Source: Zestomonas insulae | GTDB taxonomy: Bacteria > Pseudomonadota > Gammaproteobacteria > Pseudomonadales > Pseudomonadaceae | Direction of reading: 5' to 3' | Assembly (NCBI RefSeq): GCF_016901015.1 | Contig: NZ_JAFEUP010000001.1 | Location: forward strand, 620,001 to 684,000 | DNA: 64,000 nucleotides | Part shown: one piece after another, positions 54,372 through 62,999 of the stretch | Layout of the letters: every line of letters starts with the position of its first letter | Numbering within the stretch: the first letter of the stretch is position 1 | Notes under the pieces: model-generated | What the model saw: the letters and a program-made list of their open reading frames with translations, nothing else | The model's database searches: none | What the model was told of the DNA's origin: nothing | Translations under genes and position numbers: made by a program

Positions 54372-56504
54372 TCAGAAGCTGACCCCGGCCTGGACGAACA
54401 GCGTGCGCGGCTGACCGAGGTACTTGCCGTAGTTGTTGTCCAGCGAACGGGTGAAGTACTCGTGGCCGAGCAGGTTCTTCACCCCGACGCCGAGCGTCAG
54501 GTTCGACAGCTGCGGACCGAACGCGTACTCGCCGCGGGCGTTCCAGATCGCGTAGCCGGGGATGTCGCCGTAGCGGCCGTCGGCGGTCTCGTTGCGGTAG
54601 TAGATGCCGTTGGCGACGTCAGCGACGTACTGCTGCGACTGGGCGAAGCCATCGAGATTCCAGGTCCAGCGGTTGCGCGTGTAGCGCAGGCCGAGGATGG
54701 AGGTGATGCGCGAATAGAAGTTGAGGTCCTTGTCGGCGAACACACCCTTGTCGGCGGTGGCCTTGGTGTAGGTGAAGCTGGCGTAGGTGGACAGCCCGTC
54801 GAGGGCCGGATCAAGGCTGCCGAGGTCGTAGCTCAGCGCGGTCTCGATGCCTTCGTGGGTGGTCGCGCCGAGCTGCGTCCAGCCGTCCTGCTTGGCGTAC
54901 TGCAGCTGGCTGTCGAACTCGATGCGGAACAGTGTCACCTCGCCGCGCCAGGCGCCGTTGTCGTAGCGCGTGCCGAGCTCGTAGGTGTGCGCCTTCTCCG
55001 GCTCCAGGCCGGGGCCGACCTCGTTGCCGTAGGACGTCAGCGGCGCGCCGGGGTCCTGACCGAGCTGGAAGTACTGCAGGCTGCCGAACGAGGTGTTGTA
55101 GTTGGCGTACAGCTTCCACTCATCGGAGAGGTGGTACATGACGTTCAGCGACGGCAGCGGCTCGAGGTAGTTGACCTCGCGCTCGTAGCCTTTCAGGCGG
55201 TTGTGCCAGGTGGTGCGTACGCGCTCGTAGCGCAGCCCCGGAGTGAGCGTCCATCTGCCGACGTCGATGCGGTCGTCGATGTACACCGAGTGCGCCTCGG
55301 TGCCGCCGGTGTTGTCGGCGGTCTCGGTGAACGGCGTGGTGTATGGCGTGCCGCTGGCGCGGTTGTACACCGCGCTGCTCTTGGTCTGCTCGTGCATGCC
55401 TTCGTCGACGTAGCGGTAGCCGACGCCGACTTCATGGGCGACTTCGCCCCACAGGAACAGCTGCGAGTAGCGCGGCTCGATGCCGAACACGTGGTAGTTG
55501 CGCGGGTAGGACATCAGCTGGTCGTTAACCGCGCTGCGCTCGGTGACGATGTTGCTGCCGCGGTAGCTCTCGTAATAGTACGAACCCAGCTCGAAGGTGC
55601 GGTTGGCGTCCGGAGTGCGGGTGTACTTGAAAGAGAAATCCTTGCGCTCGCCTTCGAAGCTGTCGTACGGGCGCACCGACTGGTAGGGGTCGGCGTCGAA
55701 CTGCGCAGCGTTCAGGCCGCCGGGCATGTCGGCGTCGGCGCGGTAGTAGTGCAAGCTGGTCGCCAGCTCGTCGATCTCGCTGAGGGCGAACTTGTTCTTC
55801 AGCATGAAATCGTCGACCAGCGTGCCGTCGTTGTCATTCCGGTAGCCGGCGCCGCGAATCCCGGAATACAGCAGCGCCGCGCCCATGCCGTTGTCGGCGG
55901 TGCCGCCGAGGAAGGCGCTGGTCTGCGTCTTGAAACCGCCGTGGCCGGCCACTTCGGTGCCGACGTTGATATTGCCGGCCTGGGTCTCGGGAATCTCGCG
56001 GGTCACGAAGTTGATGATGCCGCCGACGTTCTGCGGGCCGTAGCGCACCGCGCCGCCGCCGCGCACCACGTCGATCTTCTCCAGGTTGCCGACCGCCACG
56101 GGGGCCAGCGACAGCTGCGGCTGGCCGTACGGCGCGAAGGCCATCGGCACGCCGTCGATGAGGATGGTCGAACGCGGCGACAGGCGCGCGGTGAGGCCGC
56201 GGGTGCCGACGTTGAGGGACAGGTCGCTGCCGCCAGTGCCGTTGCTTTCCTGCACCTGCAGGCCGGGAACCTTGCGCAGCAGTTCGCGGACCTGCTTGGC
56301 GCCGCTCTCCTCGATGGTCTGCTGGTCGACCACGCTGCGTGCGCCGGGGTGGTTCTTGACGTCCTCGTCGGTCGCCTCGCCCAGCCAGTCACCGACCACC
56401 TCGACGTTACCCAGTTCGAGCTCCTCGGCCGCGACCGACGTGATGGTACCCAGCGCCAGCGCGACGCCCAGAGCCAGGCGTGATGGCATTCCGACAGACT
56501 GCAT
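54372..56504 (-). CDS. FecA-like TonB-dependent outer membrane receptor
   Basis: A 710-residue receptor. The signal peptide ends near residue 26 and is followed at once by a TonB-box-like segment (NVEVVGDWL) and plug domain (NVGTRGLTARLSPRSTILIDGVPMAFAPYGQPQLSLAPVAVGNLEKIDVVRGGGAVRYGPQNVGGIINFVTR), which closely resembles FecA. A 22-strand barrel ends in the typical aromatic residue (FVQAGVSF). The N-terminal signalling domain of FecA is absent, so it should not work through a FecR/FecI system. The substrate, a ferric chelate or another metal complex, is not determined. Confidence 0.9.
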   Translation of the reverse strand: MQSVGMPSRLALGVALALGTITSVAAEELELGNVEVVGDWLGEATDEDVKNHPGARSVVDQQTIEESGAKQVRELLRKVPGLQVQESNGTGGSDLSLNVGTRGLTARLSPRSTILIDGVPMAFAPYGQPQLSLAPVAVGNLEKIDVVRGGGAVRYGPQNVGGIINFVTREIPETQAGNINVGTEVAGHGGFKTQTSAFLGGTADNGMGAALLYSGIRGAGYRNDNDGTLVDDFMLKNKFALSEIDELATSLHYYRADADMPGGLNAAQFDADPYQSVRPYDSFEGERKDFSFKYTRTPDANRTFELGSYYYESYRGSNIVTERSAVNDQLMSYPRNYHVFGIEPRYSQLFLWGEVAHEVGVGYRYVDEGMHEQTKSSAVYNRASGTPYTTPFTETADNTGGTEAHSVYIDDRIDVGRWTLTPGLRYERVRTTWHNRLKGYEREVNYLEPLPSLNVMYHLSDEWKLYANYNTSFGSLQYFQLGQDPGAPLTSYGNEVGPGLEPEKAHTYELGTRYDNGAWRGEVTLFRIEFDSQLQYAKQDGWTQLGATTHEGIETALSYDLGSLDPALDGLSTYASFTYTKATADKGVFADKDLNFYSRITSILGLRYTRNRWTWNLDGFAQSQQYVADVANGIYYRNETADGRYGDIPGYAIWNARGEYAFGPQLSNLTLGVGVKNLLGHEYFTRSLDNNYGKYLGQPRTLFVQAGVSF

Positions 56505-56621
56505 AACGTGTCTTCCCCAATCCGCGGCCCAGAGCGGGCCGTTAAAAAGGGGCGCAAATTACGCGAAAGGATTTCGGGCGTAAATACGATGAATTACCAA
56601 ATAGAACTACTTTCGCGACTT

Positions 56622-56951
56622 TCAGACGGGCAGTTGCCCGAAGGTCCAGCGCAGCAGGAAGAAGATCAGCAGGCCACCGAGGATGGTCCCCAGCAGATGG
56701 CGACTCAGCGCGGCGATGAGGATGGTCGCCAGACCGGCCAGCAGGAAGGCATTGTCCAGCGCCAGCTGCAGGTGCTGGCCATCGGGCATGAACATGCCCG
56801 GCACCACGATCGCCGTGAGCACCGCGGTCGGCACATAGTGCAGGCCCTGGCGCACCACCGACGGGAAGCGCAGGTCCGGCCAGGCGAACAGGCTGTAGCG
56901 GATCGCGAAAGTGATCGCCGCCATGCCGAGAATCAGCCACCAGGTCTGCAT
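56622..56951 (-). CDS. azlD: AzlD family branched-chain amino acid transport subunit
   Basis: This 109-residue membrane protein has about four helices: WWLILGMAAITFAIRYSLF, a central VPTAVLTAIVVPGMF, and a C-terminal LLGTILGGLLIFFLLRW. ATG 56951 overlaps the azlC stop by one base (TGATG). AzlC and AzlD together export branched-chain amino acids or related compounds across the inner membrane. Confidence 0.9.
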   Translation of the reverse strand: MQTWWLILGMAAITFAIRYSLFAWPDLRFPSVVRQGLHYVPTAVLTAIVVPGMFMPDGQHLQLALDNAFLLAGLATILIAALSRHLLGTILGGLLIFFLLRWTFGQLPV

Positions 56952-57664
56952 CACACGCCCTCCTCGTCCAGCTGCCAGGCGGCACGGCGCTCCAGCACGG
57001 TGCCCACGGCGATACCCGACAAGGCCGCGGCCATCAGGCCGAGCTTGTACGGCCAGTCGTTACACAGCAGCGCGGCCGCGCCGGCGACCAGCGCCGCCGC
57101 GACCTGTGGGCGGTTCTTGAGCATCGGCACGACGATGCCGATGAAAGTCGCCAACATGGCGAAATCCAGGCCCCAGGCCGCCAGGTTGGGCACCGTCTGG
57201 CCGAACAGCACGCCGACCACCGTGGCCAACTGCCAGTCGACATACATGGTCAGCGCCGCACCGCAGAAGTACCAATGCTTGTGCGGCGAGGCATCCGGCT
57301 CGGCGTAACGATGCTGGACCACGGCGAAGGCTTCGTCGGTCAGCATGAACGCCAGCGGCATGCGCCAGCGTTTCGGCAGATGGCGCACGAAGGGTTGCAG
57401 CGTGGCGCTGTACAGCGCGTGGCGCAGGTTGACCACGAAGGTGGTGAGCAGCACCACGACCACCCCGGCGCCGCCGCCGATCAGGGTGATGGCGATGAAC
57501 TGCGCCGAGCCGGCGAACACCAGCAGCGACATGGCCAGGGCCTGCCAGATCGACAGCCCGTAGGCGCCGGCCAGCGAGCCGAAGATGATGCCGAACGGAA
57601 TGCCGCCCATCACCAATGGGAGAACGTCGCGGGCGCCTTGCAGAAACTCGTGTTGACGGGACAT
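56951..57664 (-). CDS. azlC: AzlC family branched-chain amino acid exporter
   Basis: This 237-residue membrane protein has the AzlC start GARDVLPLVMGGIPFGIIFGSLAGAYGLS and LVFAGSAQFIAITLIGGGAG. The hydrophilic LTDEAFAV motif is also present. It is the large subunit paired with azlD, with which it overlaps. An AraC-type regulator and a GNAT enzyme lie upstream in the same direction and could be in the same unit (96-base gap). Confidence 0.92.
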   Translation of the reverse strand: MSRQHEFLQGARDVLPLVMGGIPFGIIFGSLAGAYGLSIWQALAMSLLVFAGSAQFIAITLIGGGAGVVVVLLTTFVVNLRHALYSATLQPFVRHLPKRWRMPLAFMLTDEAFAVVQHRYAEPDASPHKHWYFCGAALTMYVDWQLATVVGVLFGQTVPNLAAWGLDFAMLATFIGIVVPMLKNRPQVAAALVAGAAALLCNDWPYKLGLMAAALSGIAVGTVLERRAAWQLDEEGV

Positions 57665-57760
57665 GCCACCTCCTTGAACGGCTGAGGTTAGCGTGCGGGT
57701 CGCAGAGCGTCTTGAACGATCTTGCTACTCGCCGGATGCCTGCCGTGCGGCGTGCGCCGG

Positions 57761-58588
57761 CTAGCGGGCGCAGGCCTTGCGGTACTCGCCCGGCGCCACG
57801 CCGTAGGCCTGCTTGAACTGGCGATTGAGGTGGCTCTGGTCGGCGAAGCCCAGCTGCGCGGCCACGCCGATCGGCGCGCAACCGGCCTTGAGCAACAGGC
57901 GCGCCTGCTCCAGGCGGCGCTGCTTGAGCCAGGCGTGCGGCGGCAGCCCGGTCGCGGCGCGGAATACCCGGGCGAAATGGAACGGCGACAGATTCACCGC
58001 CGCCGCCAACTCTTCCAGCGACGGCGGCTCGGCCAGCTGGCTGTTCAGCAGTTCCTTGGCCTGCACCACCGCGCGCGGCTCGCGGCCCGGCTCGAGCGCC
58101 AGCGGCAGCCGCGCATGGCGCTGGAACAGCAGCAGAATCGCTTCGCGCCAGGCGGTCTGCTGCTGCAGCGCGCTGGCGCCGCCATCCAGCAGGCGGTGCA
58201 GCGCGGCGAAGGCGCTGTGCAATTGCGGGTCCTGCAGCACGCTGCTGGCGAACGACGGCAAGCCGCCGCGGGCCAGGCCCAGCTCGCCGAGCACCCCGCC
58301 GACCTGGGCGCTGTCGGGATAGAAGGCCCGGTAGCGCCAGCCCAGTTCATGCGCCTTGGAGCCGGTGTGCACTTCGTCCGGGTTGATCAGCACCATGCTG
58401 CCGACCGGCGCCAGGTGATCGCTGCCACGGTGACGGAAACGCTGCGCGCCGTGCTCGATCACGGTGAACACGTAGCCCTCGTGTACATGCGGGGCGAAGC
58501 GCTGCTCGACGTAATGCGCGTGCAGCAACTCGACGCCCGGCAAGGCATCCGCCTGCCAGAAGTGGGTCTGCTCACGCACCGCGCTCAT
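57761..58588 (-). CDS. AraC family transcriptional regulator
   Basis: A 275-residue protein. The N-terminal cupin-like sensor domain (residues 1-150) contains HYVEQRFAPHVHEGYVFTVIEHGAQRFRHRG. The C-terminal double helix-turn-helix (about 175-275) contains LEELAAAVNLSPFHFARVFRAATGLPPHAWLKQRRLEQARLLL and IGVAAQLGFADQSHLNRQFKQAYGVAPGEYR. This type often controls an adjacent amino-acid exporter, so azlCD is the likely target (inference). It lies two bases after the GNAT gene. Confidence 0.92.
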   Translation of the reverse strand: MSAVREQTHFWQADALPGVELLHAHYVEQRFAPHVHEGYVFTVIEHGAQRFRHRGSDHLAPVGSMVLINPDEVHTGSKAHELGWRYRAFYPDSAQVGGVLGELGLARGGLPSFASSVLQDPQLHSAFAALHRLLDGGASALQQQTAWREAILLLFQRHARLPLALEPGREPRAVVQAKELLNSQLAEPPSLEELAAAVNLSPFHFARVFRAATGLPPHAWLKQRRLEQARLLLKAGCAPIGVAAQLGFADQSHLNRQFKQAYGVAPGEYRKACAR

Positions 58589-58590
58589 CC

Positions 58591-59160
58591 TCAGGCGCCG
58601 AAGCGCGCCTCCAGGCCAGCCTTGACCTGCGGCCAGTCGCCGTCGGTGATGCTGTACATCACCGTGTCGTCGAGGCGCCCATCGGCCAGGCGCCGATGAT
58701 TACGCAGCAGCCCTTCGCGCTGCGCACCGAGCTTCTCGATGGCACGCTGCGAACGCAGGTTGCTGGCGGCGGTCTTCAGCTGCACGCGGACCATCCGCCA
58801 GTTCTCGAAGGCATGACGCAGCATCAGGTACTTGATGCTGTCATTCAGGCCGGTGCCGTGCTGGCCGCGGTCCAGCCAGGTCCAGCCGATTTCCGCGGCC
58901 GGCAGGATGTTCATGAAGTCGGCGAAGCGCGTGGTACCGACCAGCCGATCGCCGAGGCGGATGACGAACACCACGGCCAGGCCTTCGCGCTGATCGCTCA
59001 ACGCGCTGCGGTACCAATCCAGGCGCAGCGGGCCGTTCAGGTAGACCAGCTCGTCGCGGTTGGCCTCGGCCAGGTCAACCAGGGCGGGGATGTCCGCTTC
59101 GAGCAGCGGCTCCAGGCGCAGGGCGCCGCGCTGCAGCGCGACCAGTTGCGGCTTGAACAT
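58591..59160 (-). CDS. GNAT family N-acetyltransferase (RimJ/RimL-like)
   Basis: This 189-residue enzyme has LVGTTRFADFMNILPAAEIGWTWLDRGQHGTGLNDSIKYLMLRHAFENWRMVRVQLKTAASNLRSQRAIEKLGAQREG, the layout of RimJ/RimL-type acetyltransferases. It probably acetylates an amino group on a peptide or small molecule. The ATG at 59160 gives MFKPQLVALQRGALRLEPL; sequence upstream of this is not family-like. It is divergent from the hybrid kinase gene. Confidence 0.88.
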   Translation of the reverse strand: MFKPQLVALQRGALRLEPLLEADIPALVDLAEANRDELVYLNGPLRLDWYRSALSDQREGLAVVFVIRLGDRLVGTTRFADFMNILPAAEIGWTWLDRGQHGTGLNDSIKYLMLRHAFENWRMVRVQLKTAASNLRSQRAIEKLGAQREGLLRNHRRLADGRLDDTVMYSITDGDWPQVKAGLEARFGA

Positions 59161-59281
59161 GAACACGTCCTCACTAAAGGTGGCAGCGGCGCCAGGTACT
59201 GCGGGCGCAGGCCAGCTGCAACAGCTGCCATTCGACGCCGTGCGCCGCAGCTTGAACAGTGCGGCCCGACCGGCGTGCTTG

Positions 59282-59293
59282 CGACCATAGTCG
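59282..59293. promoter_or_regulatory. CGAC-N4-GTCG dyad upstream of the hybrid kinase
   Basis: CGACCATAGTCG differs in one centre base from the actP-side site CGACCTTAGTCG at 30617. It extends to GCGAC-CATA-GTCGC. It lies 102-113 bases upstream of the kinase start, in the region shared with the divergent GNAT gene. It is a candidate site for the same regulator. Confidence 0.5.
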
Positions 59294-59394
59294 CGACTGA
59301 CTGAATTGTACTTTGGTGCGACACTGAACGGGACTTGAGTGTATCGCTCGCCCGGTCTATGTCGCGGCGCCGCGCCCGTTGATCTGGAGTTCAC

Positions 59395-62300
59395 ATGTCG
59401 CTGTCCGGTGGGCTGATCGCAGCAGTCGCCCTCTCCTACATGGCCATCCTGTTCGCCATCGCCTTCTATGGCGACCGCCGCCGTGCGCCCTTGCCGGTGC
59501 CGGTGCGCGCGCTGGTCTACAGCCTGTCGCTGGCGGTGTACTGCACCAGCTGGACGTTCTTCGGCGCGGTCGGCCAGTCGGCCGAGCAGCTCTGGTCGTT
59601 CCTGCCGATCTACCTCGGGCCGATGCTGCTGATGCTGTTCGCCCCCTGGGTGCTGCAGAAGATGGTGCTGATCAGCAAGCAGGAGAACATCACCTCGATC
59701 GCCGACTTCATTGCCGCGCGCTACGGCAAGTCGCAGACCCTGGCGGTGGTGGTGGCACTGATCTGTCTGGTCGGCGTGCTGCCCTACATCGCCCTGCAGC
59801 TCAAGGGAATCGTCCTCGGCGTCAACCTGCTGACCGGCGCCGGAGCCGACTCCACCGGCACCCGCGCGCAGGACACCGCGCTGATCGTTTCGCTGATCCT
59901 TGCCCTGTTCACCATCCTGTTCGGCACCCGCAACCTCGACGTCACCGAGCACCACCGCGGCATGGTCATGGCCATCGCCTTCGAGTCGCTGGTCAAGCTG
60001 CTGGCCTTCCTCGCGGTCGGTGCCTACGTCACGTACGGCCTGTACAACGGCTTCGACGACCTGCTCCTGCAGGCGCGCAATACCCCGGCGCTCGCCGACT
60101 TCTGGGACGAGACGGTGAACTGGCCGTCGATGTTCGTGCAGATCGGCGTGGCGATGATGGCGATCATCTGCCTGCCGCGGCAGTTCCACGTCGGCGTGGT
60201 GGAGAACATCGAGCCCAAGGACCTGCGCCTGGCGCGCTGGGTGTTCCCCGCCTACCTGGCGCTGGCCGCGCTGTTTGTGGTGCCGATCGCCCTGGCCGGG
60301 CAGATGCTGCTGCCGTCCGGGGTGATGCCCGATTCCTTCGTGATCAGCCTGCCGCTCGCCGAGGCGCACCCGGCGCTGGCGCTGCTGGCATTCATCGGCG
60401 GCGCCTCGGCGGCCACCGGGATGGTCATCGTCGAAGCGGTGGCGCTGTCGACCATGGTCTCCAACGACATGCTGTTGCCGCTGCTGCTGCGCCGCAAGAA
60501 CGCCGAGCGGCCGTTCGAGCTGTTCCGCCACTGGATGCTCTCGGTGCGCCGGGTGAGCATCGTGCTGATCATCCTGCTGGCCTACGTCAGCTACCGCCTG
60601 CTCGGCTCCAACGCCAGCCTGGCGACCATCGGGCAGATCTCCTTCGCCGCGGTGACCCAGCTGGCGCCGGCGATGTTCGGCGCCCTGCTGTGGAAACAGG
60701 CCAACCGCCGTGGCGTGTTTGCCGGCCTGGCCGCCGGCGCCGCAGTGTGGTTCTACCTGCTGGTGCTGCCCGTGGTGGCGCGCAGCCTGGGCTGGTCGCT
60801 GAGCAGTTTCCCGCTGCTCGAACCGCTGCTGCATCAGCCGATCGGCGTGCATGTCGAACCGCTGACCCGCGGCGTGGTGCTGTCGCTAGCCAGCAACTTC
60901 CTGCTGTTCGTCTGGGTCTCCTACTTCTCGCGCACTCGCGTCTCCGAGCACTGGCAGGCCGGGCGCTTCATCGGCCAGGACTTCGGCCACAAACCGAGCA
61001 GCCGCAGCCTGCTGGCGGTGCAGGTGGAAGACCTGCTGGTGCTGGCCAGCCGCTTCGTCGGCGAGGAACGCTCGCGGCAGAGCTTCCTGCGCTTCGCCTA
61101 CCGCCTGGGGCGCAGCTTCAACCCCAACCAGCCGGCCAACGGCGAATGGATCGCCCACACCGAACGCCTGCTCGCCGGGGTGCTCGGCGCCTCGTCGGCG
61201 CGCGCGGTGGTGAAGGCCGCCATCGAAGGCCGCGAGATGCAGGTCGAAGACGTGGTGCGCATCGTCGACGAAGCCTCCGAGGTGCTGCAGTTCAACCGCG
61301 CGCTGCTGCAGGGTGCGATCGAGAACATCACCCAGGGCATCAGCGTGGTCGACCAGTCGCTGCGCCTGGTGGCCTGGAACCGCCGCTACCTGGAACTGTT
61401 CCAGTACCCGGACGACCTGATCAGCGTCGGCCGGCCGATCGCCGACATCATCCGCCACAACGCCGAACGCGGACTGTGTGGGCCGGGCGACGTCGAATCG
61501 CACGTGGAGAAGCGCCTGTACTGGATGCGTGAAGGCACCGCGCACACCTCCGAGCGGCTGTTCCCCAACGGCCGGGTGATCGAGCTGATCGGCAACCCGA
61601 TGCCGGGCGGCGGCTTCGTCATGAGCTTCACCGACATCACCGCGTTCCGCGAGGCCGAACAGGCCTTAAAGGAAGCCAACGAGGGCCTCGAACAGCGCGT
61701 CGAGGAACGCACCCGCGAGCTCTCCGAACTCAACCAGGAACTCGGCCAGGCGAAGGCCGTGGCGGAGTCCGCCAACCAGTCGAAAACGCGTTTCCTCGCC
61801 GCCGTCAGCCACGACCTGATGCAGCCGCTGAACGCCGCGCGGCTGTTCTCCGCTGCGCTCGGTCACCAGCCGGAACAGCTGCCGCGCGACGCCCGTGAGC
61901 TGGTCAGCCACCTGGACAGCTCGCTGCGTTCGGCGGAAGACCTGATCAGCGATCTGCTCGACATCTCGCGCCTGGAGAACGGCCGCATCACCCCGGAGCG
62001 CACGCCCTTCCCGCTCGACGAGCTGTTCAACGCGCTGGGCGCGGAGTTCAAGGCGCTGGCCCAGGAACATGGGGTCAACTTCCGCCTGCACGGCAGCCGC
62101 CTGCGCGTGGACAGTGACATCAAGCTGCTGCGCCGCGTGCTGCAGAACTTCCTGACCAACGCCTTCCGCTACGCCAAGGGCGACGTGCTGCTCGGCGTGC
62201 GCCGCGTGGCCGGCGGCCTGCGCCTGGAAGTCTGGGACCGCGGACCGGGGATTCCGGCCGACAAGCGCAAGGAAATCTTCGAGGAGTTCAAGCGCCTCGA

Positions 62301-62871
62301 CAGCCACCAGACCCGCGCCGAGAAGGGCCTGGGCCTCGGCCTGGCGATCGCCGACGGCCTCTGCCGGGTGCTCGGCCACTCGCTGGAAGTACGCTCCTGG
62401 CCGGGCAAGGGCAGCGTGTTCAGCGTTGACGTGCCGCTTGCCAAAGCCCCCGCGCCGCTGCTCAAGCACGCGGTCGGCGAGGTCAACGGCAACGCCCTGC
62501 AGGGCACCCAGGTGCTGTGCATCGACAACGAGGACAGCATCCTCACCGGCATGCACAGCCTGCTGTCGCGCTGGGGCTGCCAGGTGTGGACGGCGCGCAA
62601 CCGCCTGGAATGCGAACACCTGATCGACGAGGAAGTGCGCCCGCAAGTGGCGCTGGTCGATTACCACCTCGACGAGGGCGAGACCGGCACCGAACTGATG
62701 GCCTGGCTGCGCACCAAGCTCGGCGAACCGGTGCCCGGCGTGGTGATCAGCGCCGATGGCCGCCCCGAGCTGATCGCCCAGGTGCATGCCGCCGGTCTCG
62801 ACTACCTGGCCAAACCAGTCAAGCCGGCCGCCCTGCGCGCCCTGCTGAGCCGTCACCTGCCGCTGCGCTGA
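59395..62871 (+). CDS. SLC5-domain hybrid sensor kinase, CrbS/MxtR type
   Basis: A 1158-residue protein. Residues about 1-500 form a sodium:solute symporter-like (SLC5) membrane domain of about thirteen helices. A short linker of STAC type (about 540-640), a PAS domain (IENITQGISVVDQSLRLVAWNRRYLELF, about 640-760), a coiled coil, HisKA with His806 (AVSHDLMQPLNAARLF), HATPase (GLGLGLAIADGLCRVLGHS) and a C-terminal receiver with Asp1089 (ALVDYHLDEGETG) follow. The architecture matches CrbS/MxtR, which with the response regulator ErdR/CrbR controls acetate uptake and acs. CbrA is a related alternative but has a different neighbour (cbrB), not seen here. Confidence 0.9.
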   Translation: MSLSGGLIAAVALSYMAILFAIAFYGDRRRAPLPVPVRALVYSLSLAVYCTSWTFFGAVGQSAEQLWSFLPIYLGPMLLMLFAPWVLQKMVLISKQENITSIADFIAARYGKSQTLAVVVALICLVGVLPYIALQLKGIVLGVNLLTGAGADSTGTRAQDTALIVSLILALFTILFGTRNLDVTEHHRGMVMAIAFESLVKLLAFLAVGAYVTYGLYNGFDDLLLQARNTPALADFWDETVNWPSMFVQIGVAMMAIICLPRQFHVGVVENIEPKDLRLARWVFPAYLALAALFVVPIALAGQMLLPSGVMPDSFVISLPLAEAHPALALLAFIGGASAATGMVIVEAVALSTMVSNDMLLPLLLRRKNAERPFELFRHWMLSVRRVSIVLIILLAYVSYRLLGSNASLATIGQISFAAVTQLAPAMFGALLWKQANRRGVFAGLAAGAAVWFYLLVLPVVARSLGWSLSSFPLLEPLLHQPIGVHVEPLTRGVVLSLASNFLLFVWVSYFSRTRVSEHWQAGRFIGQDFGHKPSSRSLLAVQVEDLLVLASRFVGEERSRQSFLRFAYRLGRSFNPNQPANGEWIAHTERLLAGVLGASSARAVVKAAIEGREMQVEDVVRIVDEASEVLQFNRALLQGAIENITQGISVVDQSLRLVAWNRRYLELFQYPDDLISVGRPIADIIRHNAERGLCGPGDVESHVEKRLYWMREGTAHTSERLFPNGRVIELIGNPMPGGGFVMSFTDITAFREAEQALKEANEGLEQRVEERTRELSELNQELGQAKAVAESANQSKTRFLAAVSHDLMQPLNAARLFSAALGHQPEQLPRDARELVSHLDSSLRSAEDLISDLLDISRLENGRITPERTPFPLDELFNALGAEFKALAQEHGVNFRLHGSRLRVDSDIKLLRRVLQNFLTNAFRYAKGDVLLGVRRVAGGLRLEVWDRGPGIPADKRKEIFEEFKRLDSHQTRAEKGLGLGLAIADGLCRVLGHSLEVRSWPGKGSVFSVDVPLAKAPAPLLKHAVGEVNGNALQGTQVLCIDNEDSILTGMHSLLSRWGCQVWTARNRLECEHLIDEEVRPQVALVDYHLDEGETGTELMAWLRTKLGEPVPGVVISADGRPELIAQVHAAGLDYLAKPVKPAALRALLSRHLPLR

Positions 62872-62999
62872 GCGGCTCCGCGCCAACCCCCAAACGTCCT
62901 CACCAGCCTGGCGGCAGGCTGGCTGTGCTGAACGGGGAACTGATATAAAGATTCAGCGGCACGCACGGCCGCGGTGACCGTTGTTCAGGAGTAGTCACG

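Noticed and set aside
58591-60852. Leftward open frame of 753 codons running from the GNAT gene through the kinase 5' end
   Set aside because: Only its last 189 codons (from ATG 59160) resemble a protein family. The remainder is antisense to the SLC5 domain and the promoter region.
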